This document shows, one piece after another, positions 50,711 to 60,169 of a stretch of 64,000 nucleotides of DNA (positions are counted from its first letter, which is position 1; every line of letters begins with the position of its first letter). The translations under genes were made by a program, and so were the position numbers. Source of the DNA: Latilactobacillus curvatus JCM 1096 = DSM 20019 (lineage in GTDB: Bacteria; Bacillota; Bacilli; Lactobacillales; Lactobacillaceae); contig NZ_CP026116.1 of assembly GCF_004101845.1 (NCBI RefSeq), positions 1,612,001-1,676,000 on the forward strand. Direction: 5' to 3'. Below the pieces are notes generated by a model that had not been told where the DNA came from, searched no databases, and saw only the letters and a program-made list of their open reading frames with translations.

Positions 50711-52381
50711 ATGATCATGAAGATTGTTGTGATTGGCTCCGTTGCAGCGGGGACGAGTGTGGCAGCAAAGGCGCGGCGAAATAGTGAAGTTGATGAGATT
50801 GTCGTTTATGAAAAAGGTCAGGATATTTCTTATTCGGTTTGTGGCATGCCTTATTACGTAGGGGGTGAGGTTGAAGACCTAGAGACGTTAATTCCGCGCG
50901 ATGCGGCGTGGTTCAAAAAACGCTTCAACGTTGACATTATGACGGGTATCGAAGTGATTTCAATCGATGAAAACCAACAAGCGCTGGTCTTGAAAAACTT
51001 TGAGACGGGCGAGTTGTTTGAAGATTATTATGACCGCCTAGTTTTAGCGACGGGGGCCACGCCACGCATTATTGCACCGTTCGATGAAGCCTACCAAAAC
51101 GTCTTCACGATGCATAACATGGTAGATACACGCGCAATCGACGCGTATTTACAGCACCATTCAGTTCAAAATGTGACGATTTTTGGGACCGGTTATGTTG
51201 GGCTTGAAATGATGGAACAATTTCAAAAACGTGGCTTGGACGTGACGTTAGTTCAACGAAGCGCGCAAATTATGACCCATTTTGATGGTGATATGGCCTA
51301 TCGTGCTGAACAAGTTATTCGTGCTAACGGGGTGCATGTGTTAAAGAGTGTAACCGCAAAACAAGTGACTGCGCAGGATGGTGTGGTATCGGCGGTAGAA
51401 TTGAGTAATCAGACGACCATTCAAACGGATTTGGTCCTACTAGCACTTGGCGTTGAACCACAAACGCAGTTGGTCGACCATATGAAGATAGCTAAGGGAC
51501 CTTCAGGGGCGTTGAAGGTCGACCAACAAATGTTGACGACTGTACCGAATATTTACGCGGTCGGCGATGTTGTTGAGAGTTTCTCCGTAATTGATGGCTC
51601 ACCACTGTATCGACCAATGGGTTCGACTGCCAATAAAATGGGACGAATTGCCGGCAATTCATTGACTGGCGGTGGCTTAACGCACCGCGGGATTCTTGGA
51701 ACGGGGATTGTTCGGTTGTTCGATACAACGATTGCACAGACTGGGTTTACTGAAGCAGTCGCGCGAGCTAAGGACTATGATGTGGAAGTACTCTACAACA
51801 TTAAACCAGGGCATGCAGATTACTTAAATGGAACCGAAAACGTCATTAAAGCCATTGCTGGCCGTCAAACGGGAAAATTATTAGGTGTACAAATCATTGG
51901 TAAAGATGGGGTTGATAAGCGGATTGACGTTTTCGTGACTGCCATCACATTGGGTGCGAAGGTGGCCGATTTATTCCATCTCGATCTAGCTTATCAACCA
52001 CTCTATGCAACCACTAAGGATCCAGTGCTCTATACGGGAATGGCGCTCGATAATGCATTGCATGGGCGGCCGCTCTTGCCTCCAGCTGAATTGGAGCAAC
52101 GCTTGGCTGAAGGTGAACGCTTCCAGATTTTGGACGTACGTTCGAAGCAAAAATATGCGGACGAGCATGTTGAACATGCCATTAACATGCCGCTTGCTGA
52201 AATTCGTGATCGGTTCACGGAATTAGATATGGATATTCCAACTGTCACCTATTGCAATAAAGGGGTTACGGCTAATGCTGCTCAGAATTTACTTCTGAAC
52301 CTCGGTTTTAAATCCGTGTATAACTTGAGTGGGGGCTTCAAAAATTATCAGGTAGTCAAAGCCTACTTGAATGATAAATAA
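50711..52381 (+). CDS. CoA-disulfide reductase/NADH oxidase-like flavoprotein with C-terminal rhodanese domain
   Basis: About 556 residues; ATG 50711 or 50717 follow AAGGA. Domains: FAD site VVIGSVAAGTSVAAKARR (start), redox Cys in ISYSVCGMPYYVGG (near 43), NAD site VTIFGTGYVGLEMMEQF (near 155), FAD site NIYAVGDVVES (near 280), dimerisation domain to about 450, and a rhodanese domain (about 462-556) with the active Cys in VTYCNKGVTANAAQ. The single-Cys active site places it with CoA-disulfide, CoA-persulfide and NADH oxidase enzymes; the rhodanese end points to persulfide (Npsr/CoADR-RHD) chemistry. Confidence 0.9.
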   Translation: MIMKIVVIGSVAAGTSVAAKARRNSEVDEIVVYEKGQDISYSVCGMPYYVGGEVEDLETLIPRDAAWFKKRFNVDIMTGIEVISIDENQQALVLKNFETGELFEDYYDRLVLATGATPRIIAPFDEAYQNVFTMHNMVDTRAIDAYLQHHSVQNVTIFGTGYVGLEMMEQFQKRGLDVTLVQRSAQIMTHFDGDMAYRAEQVIRANGVHVLKSVTAKQVTAQDGVVSAVELSNQTTIQTDLVLLALGVEPQTQLVDHMKIAKGPSGALKVDQQMLTTVPNIYAVGDVVESFSVIDGSPLYRPMGSTANKMGRIAGNSLTGGGLTHRGILGTGIVRLFDTTIAQTGFTEAVARAKDYDVEVLYNIKPGHADYLNGTENVIKAIAGRQTGKLLGVQIIGKDGVDKRIDVFVTAITLGAKVADLFHLDLAYQPLYATTKDPVLYTGMALDNALHGRPLLPPAELEQRLAEGERFQILDVRSKQKYADEHVEHAINMPLAEIRDRFTELDMDIPTVTYCNKGVTANAAQNLLLNLGFKSVYNLSGGFKNYQVVKAYLNDK

Positions 52382-52384
52382 TAT

Positions 52385-52424
52385 AAAAATACCGCTGACA
52401 ATTCGCTGTCAGTGGTATTTTTTT
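52385..52424. terminator. Bidirectional terminator
   Basis: AAAATACCGCTGACA, loop ATTCGC, TGTCAGTGGTATTTTT; it separates two convergent genes. Confidence 0.92.
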
Positions 52425-52430
52425 GCGTTG

Positions 52431-53435
52431 TTATAGATTTTTGGTGAAAAATTGAGTTAATTCTGAAAAAGGAATAAGCGCGATACGATCATATAAATCG
52501 ACATGCCCAGCTGCTTTTACGGTTAATAACTGTTTTGATTCGTTAGCACTGGCAAAGGCGGCTTCACTGAAATGTCGTGACCATGCCTCTTCACCAACAA
52601 CAAAGAGCATGGCACGTTCTGTGATCGTTTCGAGGTCGCGCAATGGATAGAAATCTAATAGTTTAGTAAAAGTTGTACGAGTGGGATGGAGTGTCGAGTT
52701 GGCTGCGCCACGTTGGGTACGATAAAAGTCGTAGAATTCACGTTCGATATCAGTTGAGTTTTCGTCCAGTTCTTCAGGTACTCCATGGGCGTAAGTGGTT
52801 GCTTGACCTGCAATCTCTAATGTCCGGGATCGTGAGGATTCCTCGATTAATGCGTTGCCGCCTAGTGCATCACGCTGTTCGCGAACAATGGCACCCATAT
52901 CGGTTAAGTTAATAGTTGCAAGTGCTTTAATACGTGCGTCTATTTTGAGTGCGTTGAGCGCGAAACCACCGGCCGAACCAATTGCGATTAAGCCAATACG
53001 GTCATTGGCGACACAGTCTAGAGTGGTTAGGTAGTCAGTGGCTGCTGAGAAATTCTCCGCATATAAGATAGGGGCAATCGCGTTGCGCAGAGCACCGTTA
53101 CTCCCGCCCCAAGCAGATTGATCAAATGAAACGGTTACAAACCCTTGTTCAGCGAGCTTAATGGCATATAGGTTAGCTGCCTGTTCTTTAACGGCACCGA
53201 TGGGAGCACCGATGATTAGTGCTGGAAAAACAGTTTCCGTCGAGTCTTTGGGAAGAAAGACGTTAGCAGTTACTTGCATTTCATAGATATTCTTAAAAGT
53301 GACGGGATGCTGTTCAACGGCTGAACTTTGAAACCAGTTATTGGCGTCGTGGTGGACATCGCCAGTTGGTAAATCCGGATTACGACGGCGTGCATTAATT
53401 TTACCGGCTGAATACGACGGTTGTCTAGATGGCAT
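52431..53435 (-). CDS. Alpha/beta hydrolase, YcjY-like
   Basis: The 334-residue protein has an N-terminal strand region (VTFKNIYEMQVTANVFLPKD), oxyanion segment PALIIGAPIGAVKEQ, and FDQSAWGGSNG as in YcjY-type hydrolases. The nucleophile Ser is probably in LIAIGSAGGFALNAL (elbow I-G-S-A-G rather than the usual G-x-S-x-G), the Asp near LFVVGEEAW and the His in AAGHVDLYD. RBS AGGAGGAG. Substrate unknown. It converges on the CoADR-rhodanese gene. Confidence 0.85.
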   Translation of the reverse strand: MPSRQPSYSAGKINARRRNPDLPTGDVHHDANNWFQSSAVEQHPVTFKNIYEMQVTANVFLPKDSTETVFPALIIGAPIGAVKEQAANLYAIKLAEQGFVTVSFDQSAWGGSNGALRNAIAPILYAENFSAATDYLTTLDCVANDRIGLIAIGSAGGFALNALKIDARIKALATINLTDMGAIVREQRDALGGNALIEESSRSRTLEIAGQATTYAHGVPEELDENSTDIEREFYDFYRTQRGAANSTLHPTRTTFTKLLDFYPLRDLETITERAMLFVVGEEAWSRHFSEAAFASANESKQLLTVKAAGHVDLYDRIALIPFSELTQFFTKNL

Positions 53436-53610
53436 GCTACTCCTCCTATAAAAATAATTTCTTATCCTTATTATAAAATATAAGAATGTGAAATACTACT
53501 TTATATTATTAATTTGTAAACGATTAATTTGATGTCTGCTAGTGATGATTGTAATAGTCGATAATGGTCAGATGGTTGGCATTTTATAGTGAAAATAAAA
53601 AATTAATTAT

Positions 53611-54653
53611 GGTAGATTGTAAAATTAATCCGAACGCTGTTCGGACAAAAAAGATCAGCTTCCTTTAAAATGGTGTTTACCACAAACCCATCTTTTAGGA
53701 GCTGATCTTTTGTCTAGTATAACCTATTCCGAACGAATTAAAATCGAAACCTTTTGTGAACTAGGGCTGTCCAATATCCAAATGGGCGTTCGGCTGAACC
53801 GATCACCGTCAACAATTTCTTATGAATTATCTCGATGTCAACCTTATCAGGCTGAATTAGCACAAACAGATGCCGAATACAAGCGATCACGATGTGGTCG
53901 GAAAACTAAGCTGAGCGATGAGTTAAAGCAAAAAATTCTCAACCATTTACGTCTAAGCTGGTCACCAGGAATGATTGCTCACGAATTTAAACTAGCTACT
54001 AAATCTATTTATAATTGGCTAAATCAGGGGAGAATTGGTTTCTCCTTGAATGATCTACCTGAACATGGCGTACGCCAACGGCGTAACGTTGACCAACGAT
54101 CCAAATATAATCAATCCTTGGGGCGATCAATTGAACAGCGTCCCATGATGATTAATCAACGTAAGCGCATCGGCGATTTTGAACTAGATACAGTCGTTGG
54201 TCCTCGTGGGCATAGTAAGGCAGTTTTATTAACTTTAATCGATCGCAAATCACGGTTCCTTTGGGCATACCGGTTAAAAGATCGGACGACAGCGACTGTT
54301 AATGAAGCACTAACTAAGTTCCTAACCACTTTTAATGGTCCGGTGCACAGCTTTACTGTGGACCGTGGCACTGAGTTTAGTGGGCTAGTATCACTTGAAT
54401 CACAATATGGTATTAAGACCTATTACTGCCATGCTTATACGCCAGCTGAACGTGGTAGTAATGAACGCTTTAATCGGAATTTACGTTATTTTTATCCTAA
54501 AGGGACTCGTTTTGAGCACATTAGTGCTCAAGATTTAACGACGACGTTACTCCAAATTAACCAGCGACCGCTTAAAATACTCGACCGGCAAACACCGTAT
54601 CAGGTTATGCTGACAAATTTGTCCGAAAATTCGGATTAAATTTGCAATCTACC
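53611..54653 (+). mobile_element. IS30-family insertion sequence, copy A (1043 bp, ISLsa1-like)
   Basis: Ends carry imperfect inverted repeats starting GGTAGATTG and holding TTAATCCGAA. It is nearly identical to, and inverted relative to, the copy at 57776-58818. Flanks are TTAT and AATT, so no target duplication is seen. The name ISLsa1 is recalled from L. sakei 23K and needs checking. Confidence 0.9.
53710..54639 (+). CDS. IS30-family transposase (copy A)
   Basis: The 309-residue transposase is intact: helix-turn-helix (GLSNIQMGVRLNRSPSTISY), then DDE catalytic core with Asp in DFELDTVVGPRGH, Asp in FTVDRGTEFSG and Glu in AERGSNERFNRNL. It differs from copy B at only two residues (Gly/Arg in SWSPGMIAHEF and Arg/Trp in ILDRQTPYQ). 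Confidence 0.93.
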   Translation: MSSITYSERIKIETFCELGLSNIQMGVRLNRSPSTISYELSRCQPYQAELAQTDAEYKRSRCGRKTKLSDELKQKILNHLRLSWSPGMIAHEFKLATKSIYNWLNQGRIGFSLNDLPEHGVRQRRNVDQRSKYNQSLGRSIEQRPMMINQRKRIGDFELDTVVGPRGHSKAVLLTLIDRKSRFLWAYRLKDRTTATVNEALTKFLTTFNGPVHSFTVDRGTEFSGLVSLESQYGIKTYYCHAYTPAERGSNERFNRNLRYFYPKGTRFEHISAQDLTTTLLQINQRPLKILDRQTPYQVMLTNLSENSD

Positions 54654-54985
54654 AATTTTATATTATTTCATCCGGCAACTTGACAGGACCCTAGTACATA
54701 GCTTGAGTGGTGGTTCTTTTTTTATTTTAGACATTAGTTCATTTAATTAGGAATTCAGATAGGGAAATATACTGAAATGAACGTAACTGATAAAGTCGGT
54801 CAAGAGTGGCAATTTATACTAATTTTTGAAATTACAGATAAAGAAGCTAATCAGGGCACCGTTGATTTGAAGAAAGCAATTAACTGAGGTGTCTTACTTT
54901 AATTGCCTAGCTTGTTTAGTTGACCCACTTGTCTAGAAATGTTAAATTGATTCTATTCAATAAAGGCGTTGATTGTTGGGAGGCG
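54654..54985 (+). other. Intergenic stretch with a possible gene remnant
   Basis: No clear gene. A 36-codon frame at 54777-54887 (MNVTDKVGQEWQFILIFEIT then DKEANQGTVDLKKAIN) has no ribosome binding site and looks like the tail of a lost gene. Short T-rich stretches at 54717-54728 may be a terminator of that gene. The end of the stretch holds the ribosome binding site of the next gene. Confidence 0.4.
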
Positions 54986-55654
54986 ATGAAAGTGGATGAA
55001 CGCATTACAGAATACCGGGATGCGGTTTATGAGCAGGTGGTCAAAGTCGGGAAGTCGTTAGGGAACGTGACGCGTCTACAACTGTTGAACATTCTTGCGC
55101 AAGGCCCCAAAACGGTGGAAGTCTTAGCCAGTACAGTCGGCTTAAGTGTCGCTACCGTTTCACGGAACCTGCAAATTTTGAAACAAACAAACTTAGTGGC
55201 GATTGAACGCGAGAAGAATTTTGTTACTTATCGTTTAAATTCAGAACGGGTCAAACAATTGGTAACCCTCTTGGTTGATGTCTGCGAAGAAACTTTGCCA
55301 GAGATGACGATTTTGGAAAAAACACTCGCGCAAGAAACAGGTGCCCCCGAAGCGTTAACTGGTGACGCATTGAAAACGAAATTAATGGCAGACGATGTGT
55401 GTTTGATTGATTTGCGTCCCGCAGATGAGTTTGCAAGTCAACACTTACCAGGGGCACGCAATGTGCCATATGATCAGTTGGATCAACGATTAGCTGAGCT
55501 CCCCAAGGATAAAGAAGTGGTGGTTTATTGTCGTGGTCGTCTATGTGCTTACGCCAATGTTGCCAGTCAACAACTACAAGCTGCTGGGTTTAAAGTGGCA
55601 ACGTTTAATCAATCAGTGTGGGAATGGTCGCGAGTTATGACCGAAACGGAATAA
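54986..55654 (+). CDS. ArsR-family regulator fused to a rhodanese domain
   Basis: The start is ATG 54986 or GTG 54992, both near GGGAGG. About 222 residues: ArsR winged helix (about 1-95; VTRLQLLNILAQGPKTVEVL and VGLSVATVSRNLQILKQTNL), then a rhodanese domain (about 125-220) with the active site YCRGRLCAYAN. Such fusions sense reactive sulfur or regulate rhodanese/thiol genes. It precedes thioredoxin and lies near another rhodanese enzyme at 50.7 kb. Confidence 0.9.
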   Translation: MKVDERITEYRDAVYEQVVKVGKSLGNVTRLQLLNILAQGPKTVEVLASTVGLSVATVSRNLQILKQTNLVAIEREKNFVTYRLNSERVKQLVTLLVDVCEETLPEMTILEKTLAQETGAPEALTGDALKTKLMADDVCLIDLRPADEFASQHLPGARNVPYDQLDQRLAELPKDKEVVVYCRGRLCAYANVASQQLQAAGFKVATFNQSVWEWSRVMTETE

Positions 55655-55753
55655 GATGAAGCGTCCTTTTTGACGGCACGTCCCAATGGTGGTATATTAT
55701 GAGTAATTCAATGAAATCGTTGAATGATTTTCTTGAAAAGAAAGGTGATCGCA

Positions 55754-56071
55754 ATGGCAACACAAATTCTAACTGAAGCAAACTTTAAAGATGAAGTTCA
55801 AGAAGGGGTCACATTAGTCGATTTCTGGGCAACATGGTGCCCACCATGTCGGATGCAAGGCCCAATTGTCGAAGAACTAGCCGACGATTACGCGGGTAAA
55901 GCTAAAATCGCCAAAGTTGACGTTGATCACAACCAAAACTTGGCGGCTGAATTCGGCATCCAATCAATTCCAACCTTGTTGGTCATGAAAGATGGCCAAT
56001 TAGTGCAACAAATGGTTGGGTTACAACGGAAAGAAACATTAGCACAAGAAATCAATACTGCCTTAGCTTAA
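55754..56071 (+). CDS. trxA: Thioredoxin
   Basis: Start ATG 55754 with AAAGGTG upstream. The 105-residue protein has the thioredoxin fold and the active site VDFWATWCPPCRMQGP; the usual WCGPC is WCPPC here, a variant that changes the redox potential and may suit a dedicated partner. The cis-Pro is in SIPTLLVMKDG. It lies 100 bp behind the ArsR-rhodanese gene. It may not be the main housekeeping thioredoxin. Confidence 0.92.
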   Translation: MATQILTEANFKDEVQEGVTLVDFWATWCPPCRMQGPIVEELADDYAGKAKIAKVDVDHNQNLAAEFGIQSIPTLLVMKDGQLVQQMVGLQRKETLAQEINTALA

Positions 56072-56103
56072 AAATAGCTTGAAGGCGTATCACGATTAAA
56101 TAA

Positions 56104-56157
56104 TAACATCATCCGATAAGCTCTTAAGTAGGGCATATATTAGGTGATGTTTTTTTG
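56104..56157. terminator. Terminator between thioredoxin and the M20 peptidase
   Basis: AACATCA pairs with TGATGTT over a long loop, then seven T. The genes on both sides converge here. Confidence 0.65.
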
Positions 56158-56162
56158 TGTTG

Positions 56163-57392
56163 TTATTTTAAGTAATCCAGCATAACGGCTTTAAAGAAGT
56201 CGATGTGTTTGAGGTACATTTCTTCATCAACATATTCGTCAATCATGTGGCTAGTATCATTGCCGGGGCCGACAACTGCCACTGGTAAGTCAGGATTGTG
56301 CTTAGCAAGGTGGGCGGCGTCGGTACCGCCAGCAACGTGCATCAGTGGATAAGCTTGGGATAACTTTTGTGCCCCGATTTTTTGAACAGCTTGAATGAAT
56401 GGTGCTTGTGGATTGCTCTTAACGGGTGGTTGGTTATTAATGACGGTCAATTCCAGATTCATGTCTGCCTGTTGATTGAGTTCCGCAATGATGGTATTGA
56501 GGTCAGCAATCACTTGGTCGCCAGTTAAGGCGGGGGTTGTACGAACCCGACAAGTAAGTTCTGCGTGACCGGGGACCGAATTAATTTGTTCACCACCGTT
56601 GATTAAGGTTGTGACAGGCACGATATCGCCGAGGACATCATCAATAGGATGTTTCTGATCGAAGTATTGTTTTTGCCGATTGTAGTAGGCAAGCAAATGA
56701 TCAATTGCGTTAATACCGAGTGCGGGCATTGAACTGTGCGCGGTTTTACCAGTTGCCGTCACTTTAAAATCAAGGGAACCGTTATGGGCGAAAATTAAGA
56801 AATGTTGTTCATTGGTTTGATTAGCCGCAAGGAGTTTTTGGGCCATTTCTGTGGGGAATTTGTCGGGGTTATTTGCCAAGGCTTGTTTATCAACGCCAGA
56901 TGGTTCGGCAACTAATAAGGCTGTTAAATCATCGGCACAGCCTTGAGCGGTTAAAGTTTGCGCACCAGTTTCGTTCTTTTCTTCATCGACGGTTGCGAGT
57001 AGTTTGATTTGGCCGTTTAGAGGAACATGTTCATCGTGTAATTCGATCATTGCAATCACAAGCGCAGCCAGACCAGACTTCATGTCGGTTGCGCCTCGAC
57101 CGAAGAGTTTACCATCGCGAGCGGTTAGAGTGAAGGGATCACTCGTCCATTTGCTGCGATCACCGATGCTGACGACGTCCATATGACCAGTGACACCGAG
57201 GACTTTGTCGGTTGCTTTGCCTAGATAGGCCACTAAGTTTTCGCGGCCTGGTTTAGAAGCCACTTTTTCAGTATGGATACCATGTTGTGCGAATAGATCG
57301 GCTAAGTAGTCGGCAATCACACCTTCTGCTTGGTCTGTTGTATCAATTGAGACCAGTTTTTCTAAAATCGCGATTTTTTCAGTTTTTTCCAT
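56163..57392 (-). CDS. M20-family metallopeptidase (ArgE/DapE type)
   Basis: The 409-residue enzyme removes acyl groups or cleaves dipeptides with two zinc ions. Ligands: GHMDVVSIGD (His, Asp), GRGATDMKSGLAAL (Asp), catalytic VDEEKNETGA (Glu-Glu), AEPSG and a late His in NDTSHMIDEYV. The dimerisation domain (about 200-310) has TGKTAHSSMPALGINAI. It resembles the proteins annotated as succinyl-diaminopimelate desuccinylase in lactobacilli, but lysine synthesis partners are not nearby, so the substrate is open. GGAGG ribosome binding site. Confidence 0.88.
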   Translation of the reverse strand: MEKTEKIAILEKLVSIDTTDQAEGVIADYLADLFAQHGIHTEKVASKPGRENLVAYLGKATDKVLGVTGHMDVVSIGDRSKWTSDPFTLTARDGKLFGRGATDMKSGLAALVIAMIELHDEHVPLNGQIKLLATVDEEKNETGAQTLTAQGCADDLTALLVAEPSGVDKQALANNPDKFPTEMAQKLLAANQTNEQHFLIFAHNGSLDFKVTATGKTAHSSMPALGINAIDHLLAYYNRQKQYFDQKHPIDDVLGDIVPVTTLINGGEQINSVPGHAELTCRVRTTPALTGDQVIADLNTIIAELNQQADMNLELTVINNQPPVKSNPQAPFIQAVQKIGAQKLSQAYPLMHVAGGTDAAHLAKHNPDLPVAVVGPGNDTSHMIDEYVDEEMYLKHIDFFKAVMLDYLK

Positions 57393-57514
57393 GTTTTTAA
57401 GACCTCCAGATAAGATTACATAGGCATTATAGAGCCCCTATTTTGGGAAAGCAACGGACATAAATTAAGAAATTTCGCAAACGAAGTGGGTTAAAAAGAA
57501 AAATAGAAATTATA

Positions 57515-57583
57515 TGACAACCGGTTGACATATAAAATAAAACGATTATACTTTAGTTATTCCGATAAAAGAAAGCGCTTTTT
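57515..57583 (+). promoter_or_regulatory. Promoter, LacI-type operator and cre-like site of the sucrose/fructan transporter
   Basis: TGACAACCGGTTGACA (57515-57530) is a near-perfect palindrome like the one before the GH32 gene (62302). It contains the -35 TTGACA (57525-57530), 16 nt before TATACT (57547-57552). AAGAAAGCGCTTTTTT around 57570-57583 is a possible CcpA site just downstream. Confidence 0.68.
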
Positions 57584-57775
57584 TAATATTATTATTCATT
57601 GGAGGTTTTGCGAATAAAGTTTAATCAGTTAATTTTGATCATCAAAATGAATGGAGTTGAAGAAAATGGCATCTGTTATTAATGAAGCACCTCAGGAAAA
57701 AGCAGAAATCCCATTATTTCGTAAGCTGAGTTACTCACTGACGGATTTTGGGGGGAATGTCTTATTTGTTAGTAT

Positions 57776-58818
57776 GGTAGATTGCAAATTTAATCCGAAT
57801 TTTCGGACAAATTTGTCAGCATAACCTGATACGGTGTTTGCCAGTCGAGTATTTTAAGCGGTCGCTGGTTAATTTGGAGTAACGTCGTCGTTAAATCTTG
57901 AGCACTAATGTGCTCAAAACGAGTCCCTTTAGGATAAAAATAACGTAAATTCCGATTAAAGCGTTCATTACTACCACGTTCAGCTGGCGTATAAGCATGG
58001 CAGTAATAGGTCTTAATACCATATTGTGATTCAAGTGATACTAGCCCACTAAACTCAGTGCCACGGTCCACAGTAAAGCTGTGCACCGGACCATTAAAAG
58101 TGGTTAGGAACTTAGTTAGTGCTTCATTAACAGTCGCTGTCGTCCGATCTTTTAACCGGTATGCCCAAAGGAACCGTGATTTGCGATCGATTAAAGTTAA
58201 TAAAACTGCCTTACTATGCCCACGAGGACCAACGACTGTATCTAGTTCAAAATCGCCGATGCGCTTACGTTGATTAATCATCATGGGACGCTGTTCAATT
58301 GATCGCCCCAAAGATTGATTATATTTGGATCGTTGGTCAACGTTACGCCGTTGGCGTACGCCATGTTCAGGTAGATCATTCAAGGAGAAACCAATTCTCC
58401 CCTGATTTAACCAATTATAAATAGATTTAGTAGCTAGTTTAAATTCGTGAGCAATCATTCTTGGTGACCAGCTTAGACGTAAATGGTTGAGAATTTTTTG
58501 CTTTAACTCATCGCTCAGCTTAGTTTTCCGACCACATCGTGATCGCTTGTATTCGGCATCTGTTTGTGCTAATTCAGCCTGATAAGGTTGACATCGAGAT
58601 AATTCATAAGAAATTGTTGACGGTGATCGGTTCAGCCGAACGCCCATTTGGATATTGGACAGCCCTAGTTCACAAAAGGTTTCGATTTTAATTCGTTCGG
58701 AATAGGTTATACTAGACAAAAGATCAGCTCCTAAAAGATGGGTTTGTGGTAAACACCATTTTAAAGGAAGCTGATCTTTTTTGTCCGAACAGCGTTCGGA
58801 TTAATTTTACAATCTACC
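57776..58818 (-). mobile_element. IS30-family insertion sequence, copy B (1043 bp, ISLsa1-like)
   Basis: Bounded by GGTAGATTG-type inverted repeats and flanked by a 4-bp GTAT duplication (57772-57775 and 58819-58822). It lies in the transporter gene, opposite to copy A at 53.6 kb. Excision in thought restores the transporter frame, which confirms the borders. Confidence 0.95.
57790..58719 (-). CDS. IS30-family transposase (copy B)
   Basis: Intact 309-residue transposase, same motifs as copy A (DFELDTVV, FTVDRGTEFSG, ERGSNERFNR). Two residues differ: Arg in SWSPRMIAHEF and Trp in ILDWQTPYQ. The near-identity suggests recent transposition. Confidence 0.93.
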   Translation of the reverse strand: MSSITYSERIKIETFCELGLSNIQMGVRLNRSPSTISYELSRCQPYQAELAQTDAEYKRSRCGRKTKLSDELKQKILNHLRLSWSPRMIAHEFKLATKSIYNWLNQGRIGFSLNDLPEHGVRQRRNVDQRSKYNQSLGRSIEQRPMMINQRKRIGDFELDTVVGPRGHSKAVLLTLIDRKSRFLWAYRLKDRTTATVNEALTKFLTTFNGPVHSFTVDRGTEFSGLVSLESQYGIKTYYCHAYTPAERGSNERFNRNLRYFYPKGTRFEHISAQDLTTTLLQINQRPLKILDWQTPYQVMLTNLSENSD

Positions 58819-59352
58819 GTATTAGTACTTATTTACTCTATTTCTATACGGACGTGTTTGGTCTTTCAATTGGGGTTGCTGGGACCATTTTGTTACTGAC
58901 ACGGTGTATTGATATGTTTGACGCGCCAATCTGGGGTTTTTTAATTGATCATACGCATACACGCTGGGGACAAAGTCGACCATACTTTTTATGGTTATGT
59001 TTACCATTTGCGGTATTCACATGGTTAACGTTTACGACACCAAACTTGTCAGGTACAACAAAAGTGGTTTACGCAGCAGTAACCTATGTAATAGCCGGTA
59101 TTTTGTATACGGGGATTAGTACCCCAATGACATCGATTTTGCCTAATTTAACGAATGATCCGGAACAACGAACAGTATTAAATTGGCTCCTATGTCAAGA
59201 ATCCGGACATAAAAGTACGAACAAATTTGACTTTCAATTTAAATTACTTAATTTAATTTTCGGTGGCCGAAGTTTTAGCCCCGTTCAGATTTTAAAAACG
59301 CTTTAGAGTATATTAAATAAGCCCCAACATTATTGAATTTAATAGCCTGTAG

Positions 59353-60149
59353 CTACGCTACAAGTGAAATACGATCACTGTTATACCAACGAATATAGTT
59401 ATCAATTCCGGCGATTGCTTCATGAATTGTCTTAAAATCTTGGAAATTAACGTATTCACGTTTCAAAATTGAATGAAAACTTTCAATTCGCGCGTTATCG
59501 CCGGGCTGACCCTTTCGGGAGTAAGAATGCTTGATACCATACTTCGATAAAGTGTTTTCAAATAAGTCACTTGTGTATTGGCTTCCCATATCACTATGAA
59601 TAATTTGTGGTTAACTGCTTGCGCCATGACTTGGGTAATAACGTTAGTCGCTAGTTCTTTAGTCATCTGCGTATTAAGTTGGTAAGCAATAACCCGTCGG
59701 GTTACTGGATTATAGACACTAGCTAGGTAACACCAAGTATGGTTAAGGGGAATGTACGTAATATCAGTCAATAAAATACCAGATTGATCAGTTAACTACT
59801 TAATCAAGTTTGGTCGCTGATCATAATCAGTCTGAGTGGTTGGCTTATTGATTCGTTTAACCATTCTAGATCTAATCCCTAATTCACACATTTGTTGATA
59901 GACCAGACGCTGACTAACGTGAATATCAGACTGTTGATTTAGTAAGATCGTTAATCGTGGGTAGCCATACATTGGATATCTTAACCAAGCCGTTAACACT
60001 TCTTGTTTAATTAAATGCCGGCGGCGTTCAGTTCTACTTGGCTGCCAATGTAGATAATCATAGTAGGTTGAGCGCGGAATTTTGAGTACTGATAAGATAC
60101 GCGTAATGCGGTACCCAGCAAGTAAATTAGCGTTGACGACTTCTAACAC
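59353..60149 (-). pseudogene. IS3-family transposase orfB, broken twice
   Basis: Three frames make up one integrase: YRITRILSVLKIPRSTYYDY to RPNLIK, a TAG near 59796-59798, LTDQSGILLTDITYIPLNHT to AQAVNHK, a frameshift near 59605-59610, and IIHSDMGSQYTSDL to the end. TAG reads as Gln if one C is restored; one A missing from an A run explains the frameshift. The DDE residues are spread over the pieces, so this copy cannot move by itself. Confidence 0.85.
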
Positions 60150-60169
60150 GAGGGCACGCCCTTTAATAA

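Noticed and set aside
54777..54887. 36-codon frame upstream of the ArsR-rhodanese gene
   Set aside because: No ribosome binding site and no recognisable family; more likely the tail of a lost gene.
53611..58818. Composite transposon formed by the two IS30 copies
   Set aside because: Copy B has its own 4-bp target duplication and sits cleanly in the transporter gene, so it inserted independently of copy A.
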